In this document: one piece after another, positions 27,056 to 35,382 of the stretch
How positions within the stretch are numbered: the stretch's first letter is position 1
Layout: the number at the start of each line of letters is the position of its first letter
DNA from: Burkholderia sp.
Lineage (GTDB): Bacteria; Pseudomonadota; Gammaproteobacteria; Burkholderiales; Burkholderiaceae
Reading direction: 5' to 3'
Length of the DNA stretch: 64,000 nucleotides
Assembly: GCA_031253835.1 (NCBI GenBank)
Contig: JAIRVP010000027.1
Location: 1 to 64,000 of the forward strand
The notes under the pieces: generated by a model
What the model was told of the DNA's origin: nothing
The model's input: the letters and a program-made list of their open reading frames with translations, nothing else
The model's database searches: none
Made by a program: the position numbers and the translations under genes

Positions 27056-29443
27056 TCAGGCGGACGGCTCGTCGATCGCGGGCAGCGACACCGTCACCGC
27101 GGTGCCGACCCCCACTTCGCTGTCGACCGACACGCTGCCCCCATGGCGCGTGACGACCGTCTTCACGAATGCCATGCCGAGCCCGGAACCCGAGATCTCG
27201 GGCCGCTCGCCGGCATGGAATCGCTTGAAACGCTCGAACAGATGCCGCTGATCTTCCGGCGCGATGCCGTACCCCTGATCGCGAATCGTACAGAACATCC
27301 GCTTCGATGCGTGCTCGACCGCCAGCGTACACGTGATCACGGTGTCGGACGGACTGTATTTGACCGCGTTGTTCAGCAGGTTGACGAACGCGCGCGTGAT
27401 CAGCGAGCGGTCCGCGCGCACCCAGCACATGTCGGTGCCGACCCCGGTCTCGACGCGGATATGCTTCGCCTGCGCCTGCGGCCACACTTCGTCGCTCGCA
27501 TCGATCAGCACGTCGACGAGGCTCGTCACCTCGAGCTGGTACACCTGCGACTCGGCGCGCGCCAGCTGCACGAACTCGTCGGCCAGCGACAGCGCGCGAT
27601 GCGCATAGCGTTCGATCCGCGCGAGCAGCCCGCGCATCGCGTCGGTGTCGACGCGGTCGCGCTCGATCTCGACGAGCGCCAGGATCGACGACTGCGGCGA
27701 GCGCATGTCGTGCGACAGCAGGTGCAGCGCTTCCTCGCGCTGCCGCTCGGCCGCATGCAGCTCGGTCACGTCGACGAGGCCGGCGATCCAGCCCGTCACG
27801 CGGCCCTGCGCGTTGGTACAGGCCGCGTAGCGTAACAGATGGTCGAGCCCGTCGCGATCGCGCACCTCGATGCCGCGCGCCATCGCGTCGTGCTCGGCCT
27901 CGAGCGTCGGGTCGAGCACGGCCGGCCAGTGCTCGCGGATCGCCACGTCGTGTTCGGCATTGCCGTCCACGGTCTTCATGAAGGTCAGCTCGCCGAGCGC
28001 GTTGCGCAGCGGCCGCCCTTCCGGCAGCGGCAGCGAGAGCCGCGACCCGTAGCGCTTCGCGGCATGGTTCGCGATCAGCACGGTGCCGGCCAGGTCGGTC
28101 ACGAAGATCGGCTCGGGCATGCTGTCGAGGCTGTCCCACACGAAGCGCTTCATGTCCTGCACGCGCTGCGCGGCCTGCGCCATCAGCGCCATCTGCCGCT
28201 CGAGCACGTCGCCGCCGACGCTGCGCGTGCGCGGCGCCTCGGGCAGCAGGTGCGGCTCGTCGGCGAGCCGCTGCAGCTCGCGGCGCAGGTACGACATCGT
28301 CATTTCCAGGCGCCGCCAGTTCCAGATCGGGTAGACGGCGATCAGCCCGAAAATCGCCGGCGCCGGCGTCAGCCAGATGCGCGCCTCGAACAGCAGCGCC
28401 AGGCTCGCGACCACCGCGAGCACGGTGAGACTCGCCGTCAGCAGCAGCGCGCGCCACGGCGACAGCATCAGGAAACCGCCGAGCAGCGCGGCGAGCGGCA
28501 GCAGCGACGCGGCGAACAGCCCCAGGCGCGACGCGGGCGAAATTGCGCTGCCGGTCGCCAGCATGTCGAGCACGTTCGCATGGATATACACGCCGGCCAG
28601 CGGGCCGAACTCGCCCGACACGGGTGTCGCGAAGCGATCGTACAGCCCGGACGCCGTCACGCCGACGACGACGATCTTGCCGCGCAGCGCATCGGGTTTC
28701 ACGCGGCCTTCGAGCACGTCGTCGAACGACAGCGTCGGATAGGCCGGTGTGTTGCGACTGAACGGGATCAGGTAGCGGCCCTCGCCGGCCGCATCGCGCG
28801 ACAGGTCGTGCGCGTTCGCGCCCGGCATGCCGCCGACCGGATGCAGCCGGCCGGCCTGGATCGCGCGGTACACGGGCACCATCAGTTGCGGCCAGCGCAC
28901 GCGGCCGTCGCTTTCGAACAGCGCGACGCTGCGCACGATGCCGTCGCGATCGACTTCGAGATTGATGTGGCCGAGCCCCGTCGCGCGCGCCGCGAGCGCG
29001 GCGACCGGCGGATCGACGCTGCGCGTGCCGTCCGCCTGCTCCGGGCTCAGCAGCACGGGCAGGAAAGTCGGCACGCGGCTCATCGCGTCCGCGAACGCGC
29101 GATCTTCCGGCGACGGTTCGGTGAACAGCACGTCGTAGACGACGGCGGCCGGCTGCGCACGCGCCAGCGTGTCGAGCAGCCGCGCATGCACGTCGCGCGA
29201 CCACGGCCAGCGGCCGAGCGCCGACACGCTCTGGTTGTCGATGTCGACGACGACCACGTCGGGCGACAGCGGCAGGCTGCGCAGCATCAGCAACCGGTCG
29301 TAGATCAGCCCGTCGACGCTCGACGACAGGCGGCCGAGCGCACACGCGAGGATCACCGCGATCCCGAGGCAGCCGATCGCGATCCATTCGATGAGGAAGC
29401 GGCGGCCGAGGCGCCGCCGCGGGGACACGGAGTCGGGTTTCAT
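27056..29443 (-). CDS. CHASE2-domain membrane sensor histidine kinase
   Basis: 795 residues. After one N-terminal helix (about 17-40) comes an extracytoplasmic CHASE2 domain (about 45-310, with VVVVDIDNQSVSALGRWPWS and AVVYDVLFTEPSPED). Three more helices (about 315-375), a PAS-like region and a HisKA/HATPase pair follow. The phospho-acceptor is His578 in LLSHDMRSPQ; the N box is NLLNNAVKYS and the G boxes are RDQGYGI and GSGLGMAFVK. It starts 10 bp after the FecR/LysM gene and presumably phosphorylates the response regulator encoded two genes upstream. The signal is unknown. Confidence 0.93.
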   Translation of the reverse strand: MKPDSVSPRRRLGRRFLIEWIAIGCLGIAVILACALGRLSSSVDGLIYDRLLMLRSLPLSPDVVVVDIDNQSVSALGRWPWSRDVHARLLDTLARAQPAAVVYDVLFTEPSPEDRAFADAMSRVPTFLPVLLSPEQADGTRSVDPPVAALAARATGLGHINLEVDRDGIVRSVALFESDGRVRWPQLMVPVYRAIQAGRLHPVGGMPGANAHDLSRDAAGEGRYLIPFSRNTPAYPTLSFDDVLEGRVKPDALRGKIVVVGVTASGLYDRFATPVSGEFGPLAGVYIHANVLDMLATGSAISPASRLGLFAASLLPLAALLGGFLMLSPWRALLLTASLTVLAVVASLALLFEARIWLTPAPAIFGLIAVYPIWNWRRLEMTMSYLRRELQRLADEPHLLPEAPRTRSVGGDVLERQMALMAQAAQRVQDMKRFVWDSLDSMPEPIFVTDLAGTVLIANHAAKRYGSRLSLPLPEGRPLRNALGELTFMKTVDGNAEHDVAIREHWPAVLDPTLEAEHDAMARGIEVRDRDGLDHLLRYAACTNAQGRVTGWIAGLVDVTELHAAERQREEALHLLSHDMRSPQSSILALVEIERDRVDTDAMRGLLARIERYAHRALSLADEFVQLARAESQVYQLEVTSLVDVLIDASDEVWPQAQAKHIRVETGVGTDMCWVRADRSLITRAFVNLLNNAVKYSPSDTVITCTLAVEHASKRMFCTIRDQGYGIAPEDQRHLFERFKRFHAGERPEISGSGLGMAFVKTVVTRHGGSVSVDSEVGVGTAVTVSLPAIDEPSA

Positions 29444-29453
29444 GCGCCGCGGG

Positions 29454-30815
29454 TCAGCGCGACAACGTGAACGCGCTGACCGGACTGGTCTTCTCGTAGA
29501 ACTTGCCGCCTTCGAACTCCTCGACGGTCACGGCCCAGAAATAGTCGCCCGGCGGCAGGCGCGCGACGGTGAGCTGGCGCGCACGCAGGCCGACCTGGTC
29601 GACGACGGGCGCGCTCAGGTCCTTCGAGCGCGACAGCACGAACCGGTAGCGCGCATCCTTGCCCGAACCGTTCGGCGACCAGCGGAACTCGTAGCCGCCG
29701 GCGCCGGGCGACGCGCTCGCGTCGAGCCCCATCACGCGGCGCTCGAACGCATAGGTGCGCGGCAGCCCCTCGAGGCCGTTCGCATCGATCGCGGCGATCC
29801 GCACGAAGTAGTTGCCGTTCGGCACGTCGCGGAACACCACGCGCGGCCCATCGGTGCGCGTTTCGCGGAACAGGTCGAGCAGCCCGGCGTCGTGCGCGAG
29901 CTGCAGGTGATAGCCATGCGCCTGCGCGAGCGGCGCGACGTCGAACGCGACGTCGGGCTCGTCCTGCACCTTGTCCGGATGCGCGAGCGCGGGCGCGGCC
30001 AGCAGCTCGACGGGCGCCCCGACCCTGCCGGACGAGGTCGCGACGCTACCGAAGTTCGCATGCACGAGCGTCGGGTCGGCCGCCTGCCGGTGGCCTGCGA
30101 CGCCGACGGTGCCGTCGAGCACTTCGACGCGCGTCGACGCACTGCCGGCCGCGTCGTAGTTCACGCGGAAACGCGTGCCGCGCACGCCGGCCACGACGGA
30201 CGGCGAGCGGATCTGGAAGCGGTCGTCGCGTTTCTTCAGGTGGGTGACTTCGCTGTCGACCGAGCCGCGCGTGAGTTCGAACTCGCGATCGAGCGTGCCG
30301 GTCAGCACGGTGCGGCGCAGCGACTTCAGGTCGAGCTGGCTGTCGGGCGGCAGGCTCATGTGCGTGCCGTCGGCGAGCTCGATCGTCACGAAGCCGTTCG
30401 GGCCCGTGCGCACGCGGTCGCCTTCCGCGAGCGTCGCGTCGTTGGCCAGCGCCGTGAAAGCGTCGCCGGACGCGCGTTCGGCCGTGCCCTGCACCGCGAT
30501 CACGCGTGCGGTCAGCTTTTCCTTGCGCAGGCGCGCGACCGGCAGCTTCAGCGCGACGCCGGGCTGCAGGTGCTTCGGCGCGGGCACGCCGTTGATCTGC
30601 TGGAGCAGTTGCCAGTCGTCCGAGCCCTGCAGATAGCGCGCGGCGACGTCGTACAGCGTGTCGCCGGCCTGTGTGCGGTACACGACCATCTTGCCCGCGG
30701 CAGCAGGCGGTTGCGCCGCCGCGTGCTGCGCGGCGAACGCACACGCGACCGCACAGGCCGCGCGCAGCGCCGCCGTGCGCAGGTTCGCCGTGCGCTGCGT
30801 GATTCCCGTGGTCAC
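29454..30815 (-). CDS. Secreted FecR-domain protein with an N-terminal LysM
   Basis: 453 residues from a GTG that overlaps the response-regulator stop (GTGA). A signal peptide (about 1-35) precedes a LysM module (about 42-90, VVYRTQAGDTLYDVAARYLQ), which binds peptidoglycan or similar glycans. A FecR domain follows (about 100-235, GDRVRTGPNGFVTIELADGT and VVAGVRGTRFRVN), then an Ig/FN3-like beta region to the end. Here FecR is periplasmic and not tied to a sigma factor. Its place between a regulator and a CHASE2 kinase suggests a periplasmic input or accessory protein for the kinase. No ATG start is available nearby. Confidence 0.85.
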   Translation of the reverse strand: MTTGITQRTANLRTAALRAACAVACAFAAQHAAAQPPAAAGKMVVYRTQAGDTLYDVAARYLQGSDDWQLLQQINGVPAPKHLQPGVALKLPVARLRKEKLTARVIAVQGTAERASGDAFTALANDATLAEGDRVRTGPNGFVTIELADGTHMSLPPDSQLDLKSLRRTVLTGTLDREFELTRGSVDSEVTHLKKRDDRFQIRSPSVVAGVRGTRFRVNYDAAGSASTRVEVLDGTVGVAGHRQAADPTLVHANFGSVATSSGRVGAPVELLAAPALAHPDKVQDEPDVAFDVAPLAQAHGYHLQLAHDAGLLDLFRETRTDGPRVVFRDVPNGNYFVRIAAIDANGLEGLPRTYAFERRVMGLDASASPGAGGYEFRWSPNGSGKDARYRFVLSRSKDLSAPVVDQVGLRARQLTVARLPPGDYFWAVTVEEFEGGKFYEKTSPVSAFTLSR

Positions 30816-31516
30816 TCCGGTTCTCCCTGGCCGACCCGTTCGAGCCGGTAGCCGTAGCCGTAGATCGGCGCGAGGCGATAGCCGTTCTCGGGCCGCAGGC
30901 CGAGCTTGGTGCGCAGCATCGAGATGTGCGTATCCATCGTGCGCGACGGGATGTCGGTCGCCTGCTTCCACACGAGATCGAGAATGTGCGCGCGCGACAG
31001 CGGCCGGTCGAGGTGCTGGAACAGCAGCAGCGCGAGCTCGAATTCCTTTTGCGTGAGGCTCACGGCCTTGTCGCCGACATACGCCTGCTTCAGGTTCACG
31101 TCGAAACGGAACTGATCGAACTCGCGGACGGTGGCCTCGGCATTGACCGGATACGCGCGGCGCAGCAGCGAGCCGATACGCGCACGCAGGATCGGGCCCG
31201 ACACGGGCTTGACCACGTAGTCGTCGGCGCCGGCGTTGAGGATCTGCGTGATCCCCGCCTCGTCGTCGCGGCTCGTCATGAAGATGATCGGCAGACTGTG
31301 CTCGGTCTGGTTCGCTCGCACCCACTTGAGCACTTCCTCGCCGGACATGTCGGGCACGTTCCAGTCGAGCACCAGCAGATCGAACGTCTCGCGCTGCAGG
31401 CGCTTCTTCAGGGCCTTGCCTTCCTTGAACGCATAGCACGTATGGCCAACGGCCGTCAGCGTTTGACTGACGAAATCCGTCTGGGCCGGATCGTCATCCA
31501 GTACAGCAATTCTCAT
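30812..31516 (-). CDS. OmpR-family response regulator
   Basis: 234 residues. The receiver domain (about 1-120) has the acidic pocket DDD at 7-9, phospho-acceptor Asp51 in LVLDWNVPD, and the KPVSG lysine. The winged-helix DNA-binding domain (about 135-230) has SLTQKEFELALLLF and the recognition stretch RTMDTHISMLRTKLGL. It is the first gene of the unit with the FecR/LysM protein and the CHASE2 kinase. The ATG at 31516 (MRIAVLDDDP) is the family start; an extension of 12 codons to 31552 is unlikely. Confidence 0.93.
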   Translation of the reverse strand: MRIAVLDDDPAQTDFVSQTLTAVGHTCYAFKEGKALKKRLQRETFDLLVLDWNVPDMSGEEVLKWVRANQTEHSLPIIFMTSRDDEAGITQILNAGADDYVVKPVSGPILRARIGSLLRRAYPVNAEATVREFDQFRFDVNLKQAYVGDKAVSLTQKEFELALLLFQHLDRPLSRAHILDLVWKQATDIPSRTMDTHISMLRTKLGLRPENGYRLAPIYGYGYRLERVGQGEPE

Positions 31517-31690
31517 AGCACCCCGCAAATCGAAATCGATTCGTCCATTCAACTCCCGCGCCTACCCCCGGCCGCGCAGCGCGTGCGCGACGTCCGGATA
31601 TCGGCCGGTGAGCCGTCGTTCGCCGTTCGCGCCACCTGCGCATACCGGCGACCCCGGTTAAATATCTCAAAAACGGGGCACGGACGAACC

Positions 31691-31722
31691 GGCGATTTCA
31701 TCATAGTAGTATGAAATTCGCC
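31691..31722 (-). promoter_or_regulatory. Inverted repeat with a -10-like element upstream of the signalling operon
   Basis: GGCGA-TTTCAT (31691-31701) and ATGAAA-T-TCGCC (31711-31722) form an imperfect 11-bp inverted repeat around a 9-nt AT-rich centre. The minus strand reads TATGAT at 31700-31705 across the left arm. The site lies in an AT-rich island about 185 bp before the response-regulator start. It could be an autoregulatory operator and promoter. A good -35 is not seen. Confidence 0.45.
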
Positions 31723-31784
31723 AAGAAATTGCGCGGACTATCGTCCTTTCTTCGAATAATCCTTCCTGTCGCGCAATCGGACGC

Positions 31785-32219
31785 CTAATCCGCGCCCGCG
31801 ATGCCGGCCACCGGCTCGGCACAATCGTCGGCCGGCACGCGTAGCGACAGCCGCTCCGGCAGCGCCGGTTGAACCAGCATCCGCTGCAGCTGGCCGCGCA
31901 CGCGCTCCCACGCAGTCGCTGCGTAGTCCGGCTGGGCCGCTGCCCATGCCTGCGCCAGATCGAACACGCGCTCGATCGTCGCACCGCAGTAGGTCAGGCC
32001 CGAGCCGTCGTCCTGCGCGGCATCGCGCAGCCGTTCGTCAAGCCACTCGGCCAGCCACGGCATCTCGGCCGCCGCCGAATCCGCGTAGGCCTCCAGCGCG
32101 GCACGCGCATGGCGATCCTGTTGCGGATCGAGCTCGATCCGGCTCAATTCCGACGCGCGCGCGGACGCAATGCATTCCGTTCCGGACGGACTTCGTAGGG
32201 TCCCTGGTCTGAAGGACAT
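31785..32219 (-). CDS. Hypothetical protein, 144 residues
   Basis: No family is recognised. The protein is acidic, soluble and mostly helical by eye, with many alanines (ALEAYADSAAAEMPWLAEWL, CGATIERVFDLAQAWAAAQP) and a single cysteine. There is no signal peptide or membrane segment. A strong ribosome site (GGGGAGAGGAC) ends directly at the ATG at 32219, which supports a real gene. The start codon lies inside the palindrome AGGACATGTCCT (32213-32224). It precedes the response-regulator operon on the same strand with a 268-bp gap. Confidence 0.65.
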   Translation of the reverse strand: MSFRPGTLRSPSGTECIASARASELSRIELDPQQDRHARAALEAYADSAAAEMPWLAEWLDERLRDAAQDDGSGLTYCGATIERVFDLAQAWAAAQPDYAATAWERVRGQLQRMLVQPALPERLSLRVPADDCAEPVAGIAGAD

Positions 32220-32413
32220 GTCCTCTCCCCGTTGTACGACGGTAGCGTCAGGAATGGCCCCCGTGCCCGCCTTGCGACGTACCGTGGCCGGCGCGTCCGC
32301 TGGGAGCGGACGACCGGCCGGGTCAGTATACGCAGCCCGTCACGCGGTGAGGTTTAAGAATTGTCAGAGAGGCCCGGCCGCCTCGCGCGCGGCGGGACCG
32401 GCGATGCGGGCCG

Positions 32414-32641
32414 TCAGCGGCGGCGCATCAGGAACACGAAGGTCTTGTCCTGCGTCGTCGATTCGACGATCTCGTTGCCCGTCTGCTTCGCGAACGCGGC
32501 GAAATCGCGCTGCGAGCCCGGATCGGTCGCTAGCACCTTGAGGATCTGCCCGCTTTCCATATCGGCGAGCGCTTTCTTGGCACGCAGGATCGGCAACGGG
32601 CAATTGAGCCCGCGCGCGTCCACTTCCTTGTGAATCTGCAT
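32414..32641 (-). CDS. TusA/SirA-family sulfur carrier protein
   Basis: 75 residues. The invariant CPxP motif is present as NCPLPILRAKKAL, with Cys14 as the persulfide-carrying residue, followed by the DPGSQRDFAAFAKQTGNE segment typical of the family. TusA-type proteins relay sulfur for tRNA thiolation, molybdenum cofactor and related pathways. In Burkholderia such genes often stand alone. It is monocistronic by position. Confidence 0.92.
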   Translation of the reverse strand: MQIHKEVDARGLNCPLPILRAKKALADMESGQILKVLATDPGSQRDFAAFAKQTGNEIVESTTQDKTFVFLMRRR

Positions 32642-32758
32642 CGGCTTTCGACCTTCGAATGACGCGCCACGTGCGGCGCGGGAGGAAGCCGCGATTTTAC
32701 CGCAGCGCCGCCGCGCCTGCCCGCGCCGCCTACCGCGTGGCGCGCACGGGTGCCGGGC

Positions 32759-33694
32759 TCACGCGCCGGAGAAGCCGCCCGCGAGCCGCTCGCGCAGGTG
32801 CCGCACGAGCGCGCGCACCGCGCTCGGCACGACCGGACTGTACGGACGGATCGCGAAGATGTGGTCGCCGAACGCGCCCGACGGCCGCCAGCCGTCGAGC
32901 AGCGCGACGAGCCGGCCGGCGTCGAGATCGCGCTGCGCGCTGAAATCCGGCAGCAGCGCGATGCCGAGCCCGCCGAGCGCGGCCTCGCGCATCGCCTCGC
33001 TGTTGTTCGCCGCGAAACTGCCGCGCACGGGCACGCTCACGCGCTCGCGCCGCCGGCCCTGCAGCTCGAAGCTCCATGCGGCCGGCTCGTTGTCGCGCAG
33101 GTAGCACAGGCAGCTGTGGTCGACGAGTTCGTTCGGATGGCGCGGCGCGCCGCGCGCGTCGAGGTAGTCGCGGCTCGCGACCAGCAGCGAGCGCGTATCG
33201 CACAGCTTCCACGCGACATGGGTTTGCGGCGCGGTAGTCGTATGACGAATCGCGAGGTCGAAGCCCTCCTGCGTCAGCGAATGCAGCCGGTCGGACAGGT
33301 CGAGCTCGATCTGCACGCCCGGATGCTGCCGCAGGAAATCCGGCAGGTGCGGCACGACCTGCTGGCGCCCGAGCGCGACCGGCACCGTCAGGCGCAGCAG
33401 CCCGCGCGGCTCGCCGGCCAGGTCCTTCACGCGTGCGAAGTGCTGCCCGATCGACTCGAACGCGTCGCGCGTGCTGTCGACGAGCGTCTGGCCCGCATCG
33501 GTGAGCCGCACGCTGCGCGTCGTGCGGCGCACGAGCGGCACGCCGGCCGCCATTTCGAGATCGGCGATGCGCTGGCTCATCGCGGCCTTGCTGATGCCGA
33601 GCCGCTGCGCGGCCGCCGTGAAACTGCCGGCCGCGGCCAGCACCGTCAGCGAATGGATATGCGGCCAGAGCGCCTGGACATTTTGCTGATTCAT
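32759..33694 (-). CDS. LysR-family regulator divergent from mmsA
   Basis: 311 residues. The DNA-binding domain (about 1-65) contains LTVLAAAGSFTAAAQRLGIS and SQRIADLEMAAGVPLVRRTT, and the effector domain fills about 95-300. It belongs to the CrgA/AaeR-like subgroup. It is divergent from mmsA with a 109-bp spacer that holds TTCAG-N4-CTGAA 11 bp from its own start, so it likely controls mmsA and itself. The ATG at 33694 (MNQQNVQALW) is chosen since longer starts run into the operator region. Confidence 0.9.
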   Translation of the reverse strand: MNQQNVQALWPHIHSLTVLAAAGSFTAAAQRLGISKAAMSQRIADLEMAAGVPLVRRTTRSVRLTDAGQTLVDSTRDAFESIGQHFARVKDLAGEPRGLLRLTVPVALGRQQVVPHLPDFLRQHPGVQIELDLSDRLHSLTQEGFDLAIRHTTTAPQTHVAWKLCDTRSLLVASRDYLDARGAPRHPNELVDHSCLCYLRDNEPAAWSFELQGRRRERVSVPVRGSFAANNSEAMREAALGGLGIALLPDFSAQRDLDAGRLVALLDGWRPSGAFGDHIFAIRPYSPVVPSAVRALVRHLRERLAGGFSGA

Positions 33695-33704
33695 CCACTG
33701 ATTA

Positions 33705-33718
33705 TTCAGATTTCTGAA
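33705..33718. promoter_or_regulatory. LysR-type operator candidate between the LysR gene and mmsA
   Basis: TTCAG-ATTT-CTGAA is a 5-bp inverted repeat (six pairs if the next base is counted) immediately upstream of the LysR start codon. It resembles the dyad TTCAG-N6-CTGAA in the efflux-operon promoter (10777-10792). A TAGACT at 33764-33769 may be the mmsA -10. Confidence 0.5.
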
Positions 33719-33803
33719 CAGTGTATCAAGTTTCGCGGTCTTCTCCCGCCCTGCCGGTTTCCCTAGACTGGCTCCTGTTCCCCCCTCATCCCCAGGAGAC
33801 ACG

Positions 33804-35324
33804 ATGAATCCGGTTCCCGCGTACACGTCCGACGCCGACGTCGGCCACTATGTCGACGGCGCGCCCGTTGCCGGCCGCAGCGGCCGCTTCCAGGACGTCC
33901 TCAATCCGTCGCTCGGCCGCGCGGTGCGCCGCGTCGCGCTCGCCGACGACAGCGAAGTGCAGCAGGCCGTCGCGTCGGCCCATGCCGCGTTCCCGGCCTG
34001 GGCCGCGACGCCGCCGATCCGCCGCGCGCGCGTGCTGCACCGCTTCCTGCAGCTGATGAACGAACACCGCGACGCGCTCGCGGCGATCATCACGGCCGAG
34101 CACGGCAAGGTGTTCTCCGACGCGCAGGGCGAAGTCGCGCGCGGCATCGACATCATCGAATTCGCATGCGGCGTGCCGCAGCTGCTGAAGGGCGACTTCA
34201 CCGACCAGGTCAGCACCGGCATCGACAACTGGACGATGCGCCAGCCGCTCGGCGTCGTCGCGGGCATCACGCCGTTCAACTTCCCGTGCATGGTGCCGTG
34301 CTGGATGTTCCCGGTCGCGATCGCGACGGGCAACACGTTCGTGCTGAAGCCGAGCGAGCGCGACCCGTCGGCCGCGCTGTTCATCGCCGACCTGCTCACG
34401 CAGGCCGGGCTGCCGGCCGGCGTGTTCAACGTCGTGCAGGGCGACAAGGGCGCGGTCGACGCGCTGCTCGACCACCCCGACGTGCAGGCCGTCAGCTTCG
34501 TCGGCTCGACGCCGATCGCCGCCTACGTGCAGCAGCGCGCGGTGCAGTCGGGCAAGCGCGTGCAGGCGCTCGGCGGTGCGAAGAACCACCTGGTCGTGAT
34601 GCCCGATGCGAACATCGAGCAGGCCGTCGACGCGCTGATCGGCGCCGCGTACGGCTCGGCCGGCGAGCGCTGCATGGCGATCAGCATCGCGGTGCTGGTC
34701 GGCGACGTGGCCGACCGGATCGTGCCGGCCGTGGCCGAGCGCGCACGCCAGCTGGTGATCGGCGACGGCATGTCGCCGGAAGTCGAGATGGGCCCGATCG
34801 TCACCGGCGACGCGCTGAAGCGCATCGAAGGCTATATCGAGCAAGGCGTGACCGAAGGCGCGCAACTGGTGGTCGACGGCCGCGGGCTGCGCGTGCCGGG
34901 CCGCGAGGCCGGCTTCTTCACCGGCGGCACGCTGTTCGACCACGTGACGCCCGACATGCGGATCTACAAGGAAGAGATCTTCGGGCCCGTGCTCGGCTGC
35001 GTGCGCGTGAAGGATTTCGGCGCAGCGGTCGACCTGATCAACGCGCACGAGTTCGGCAACGGCGTGTCGTGCTTCACGAGCGACGGCGGCATCGCGCGCG
35101 AATTCGCGCGGCGCATCCAGGTCGGCATGGTCGGCATCAACGTGCCGATCCCGGTGCCGATGGCCTGGCACGGCTTCGGCGGCTGGAAGAAGAGCCTGTT
35201 CGGCGACATGCACGCGTATGGCGAGGAAGGCGTGCGCTTCTACACGCGCCAGAAGTCGGTGATGCAGCGCTGGTCGTCGAGCATCGGCAAGGGCGCCGAA
35301 TTCGCGATGCCGACCGCGAAGTAA
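33804..35324 (+). CDS. mmsA: CoA-acylating (methyl)malonate-semialdehyde dehydrogenase
   Basis: 506 residues, an aldehyde dehydrogenase of the MmsA/IolA branch. It converts malonate semialdehyde plus CoA to acetyl-CoA, the last step of myo-inositol breakdown, or methylmalonate semialdehyde to propionyl-CoA in valine catabolism. [19 protein letters not shown] is the NAD-binding loop typical of Mms[14 protein letters not shown] is the coenzyme glycine segment and AGERCMAIS holds the catalytic cysteine (about residue 290). AGGAG precedes the ATG at 33804. It stands about 1.2 kb from the inositol cluster, beside its own LysR gene, so it may serve both pathways (iolA is an alternative name). Confidence 0.93.
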   Translation: MNPVPAYTSDADVGHYVDGAPVAGRSGRFQDVLNPSLGRAVRRVALADDSEVQQAVASAHAAFPAWAATPPIRRARVLHRFLQLMNEHRDALAAIITAEHGKVFSDAQGEVARGIDIIEFACGVPQLLKGDFTDQVSTGIDNWTMRQPLGVVAGITPFNFPCMVPCWMFPVAIATGNTFVLKPSERDPSAALFIADLLTQAGLPAGVFNVVQGDKGAVDALLDHPDVQAVSFVGSTPIAAYVQQRAVQSGKRVQALGGAKNHLVVMPDANIEQAVDALIGAAYGSAGERCMAISIAVLVGDVADRIVPAVAERARQLVIGDGMSPEVEMGPIVTGDALKRIEGYIEQGVTEGAQLVVDGRGLRVPGREAGFFTGGTLFDHVTPDMRIYKEEIFGPVLGCVRVKDFGAAVDLINAHEFGNGVSCFTSDGGIAREFARRIQVGMVGINVPIPVPMAWHGFGGWKKSLFGDMHAYGEEGVRFYTRQKSVMQRWSSSIGKGAEFAMPTAK

Positions 35325-35328
35325 GCCG

Positions 35329-35374
35329 GCCGGCGTGCCGCCCCGCCGATCGAGGTCGCGGGCGGTACGCCGGC
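35329..35374. terminator. Bidirectional hairpin between mmsA and the RpiR gene
   Basis: GCCGGCGTGCCGCCC (35329-35343) pairs with GGGCGGTACGCCGGC (35360-35374) at 15 of 15 positions counting one G-T pair, around a 16-nt loop. It begins four bases after the mmsA stop and ends eight bases before the end of the convergent regulator gene. No U-tract is present. Confidence 0.6.
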
Positions 35375-35382
35375 AGTCGAGA

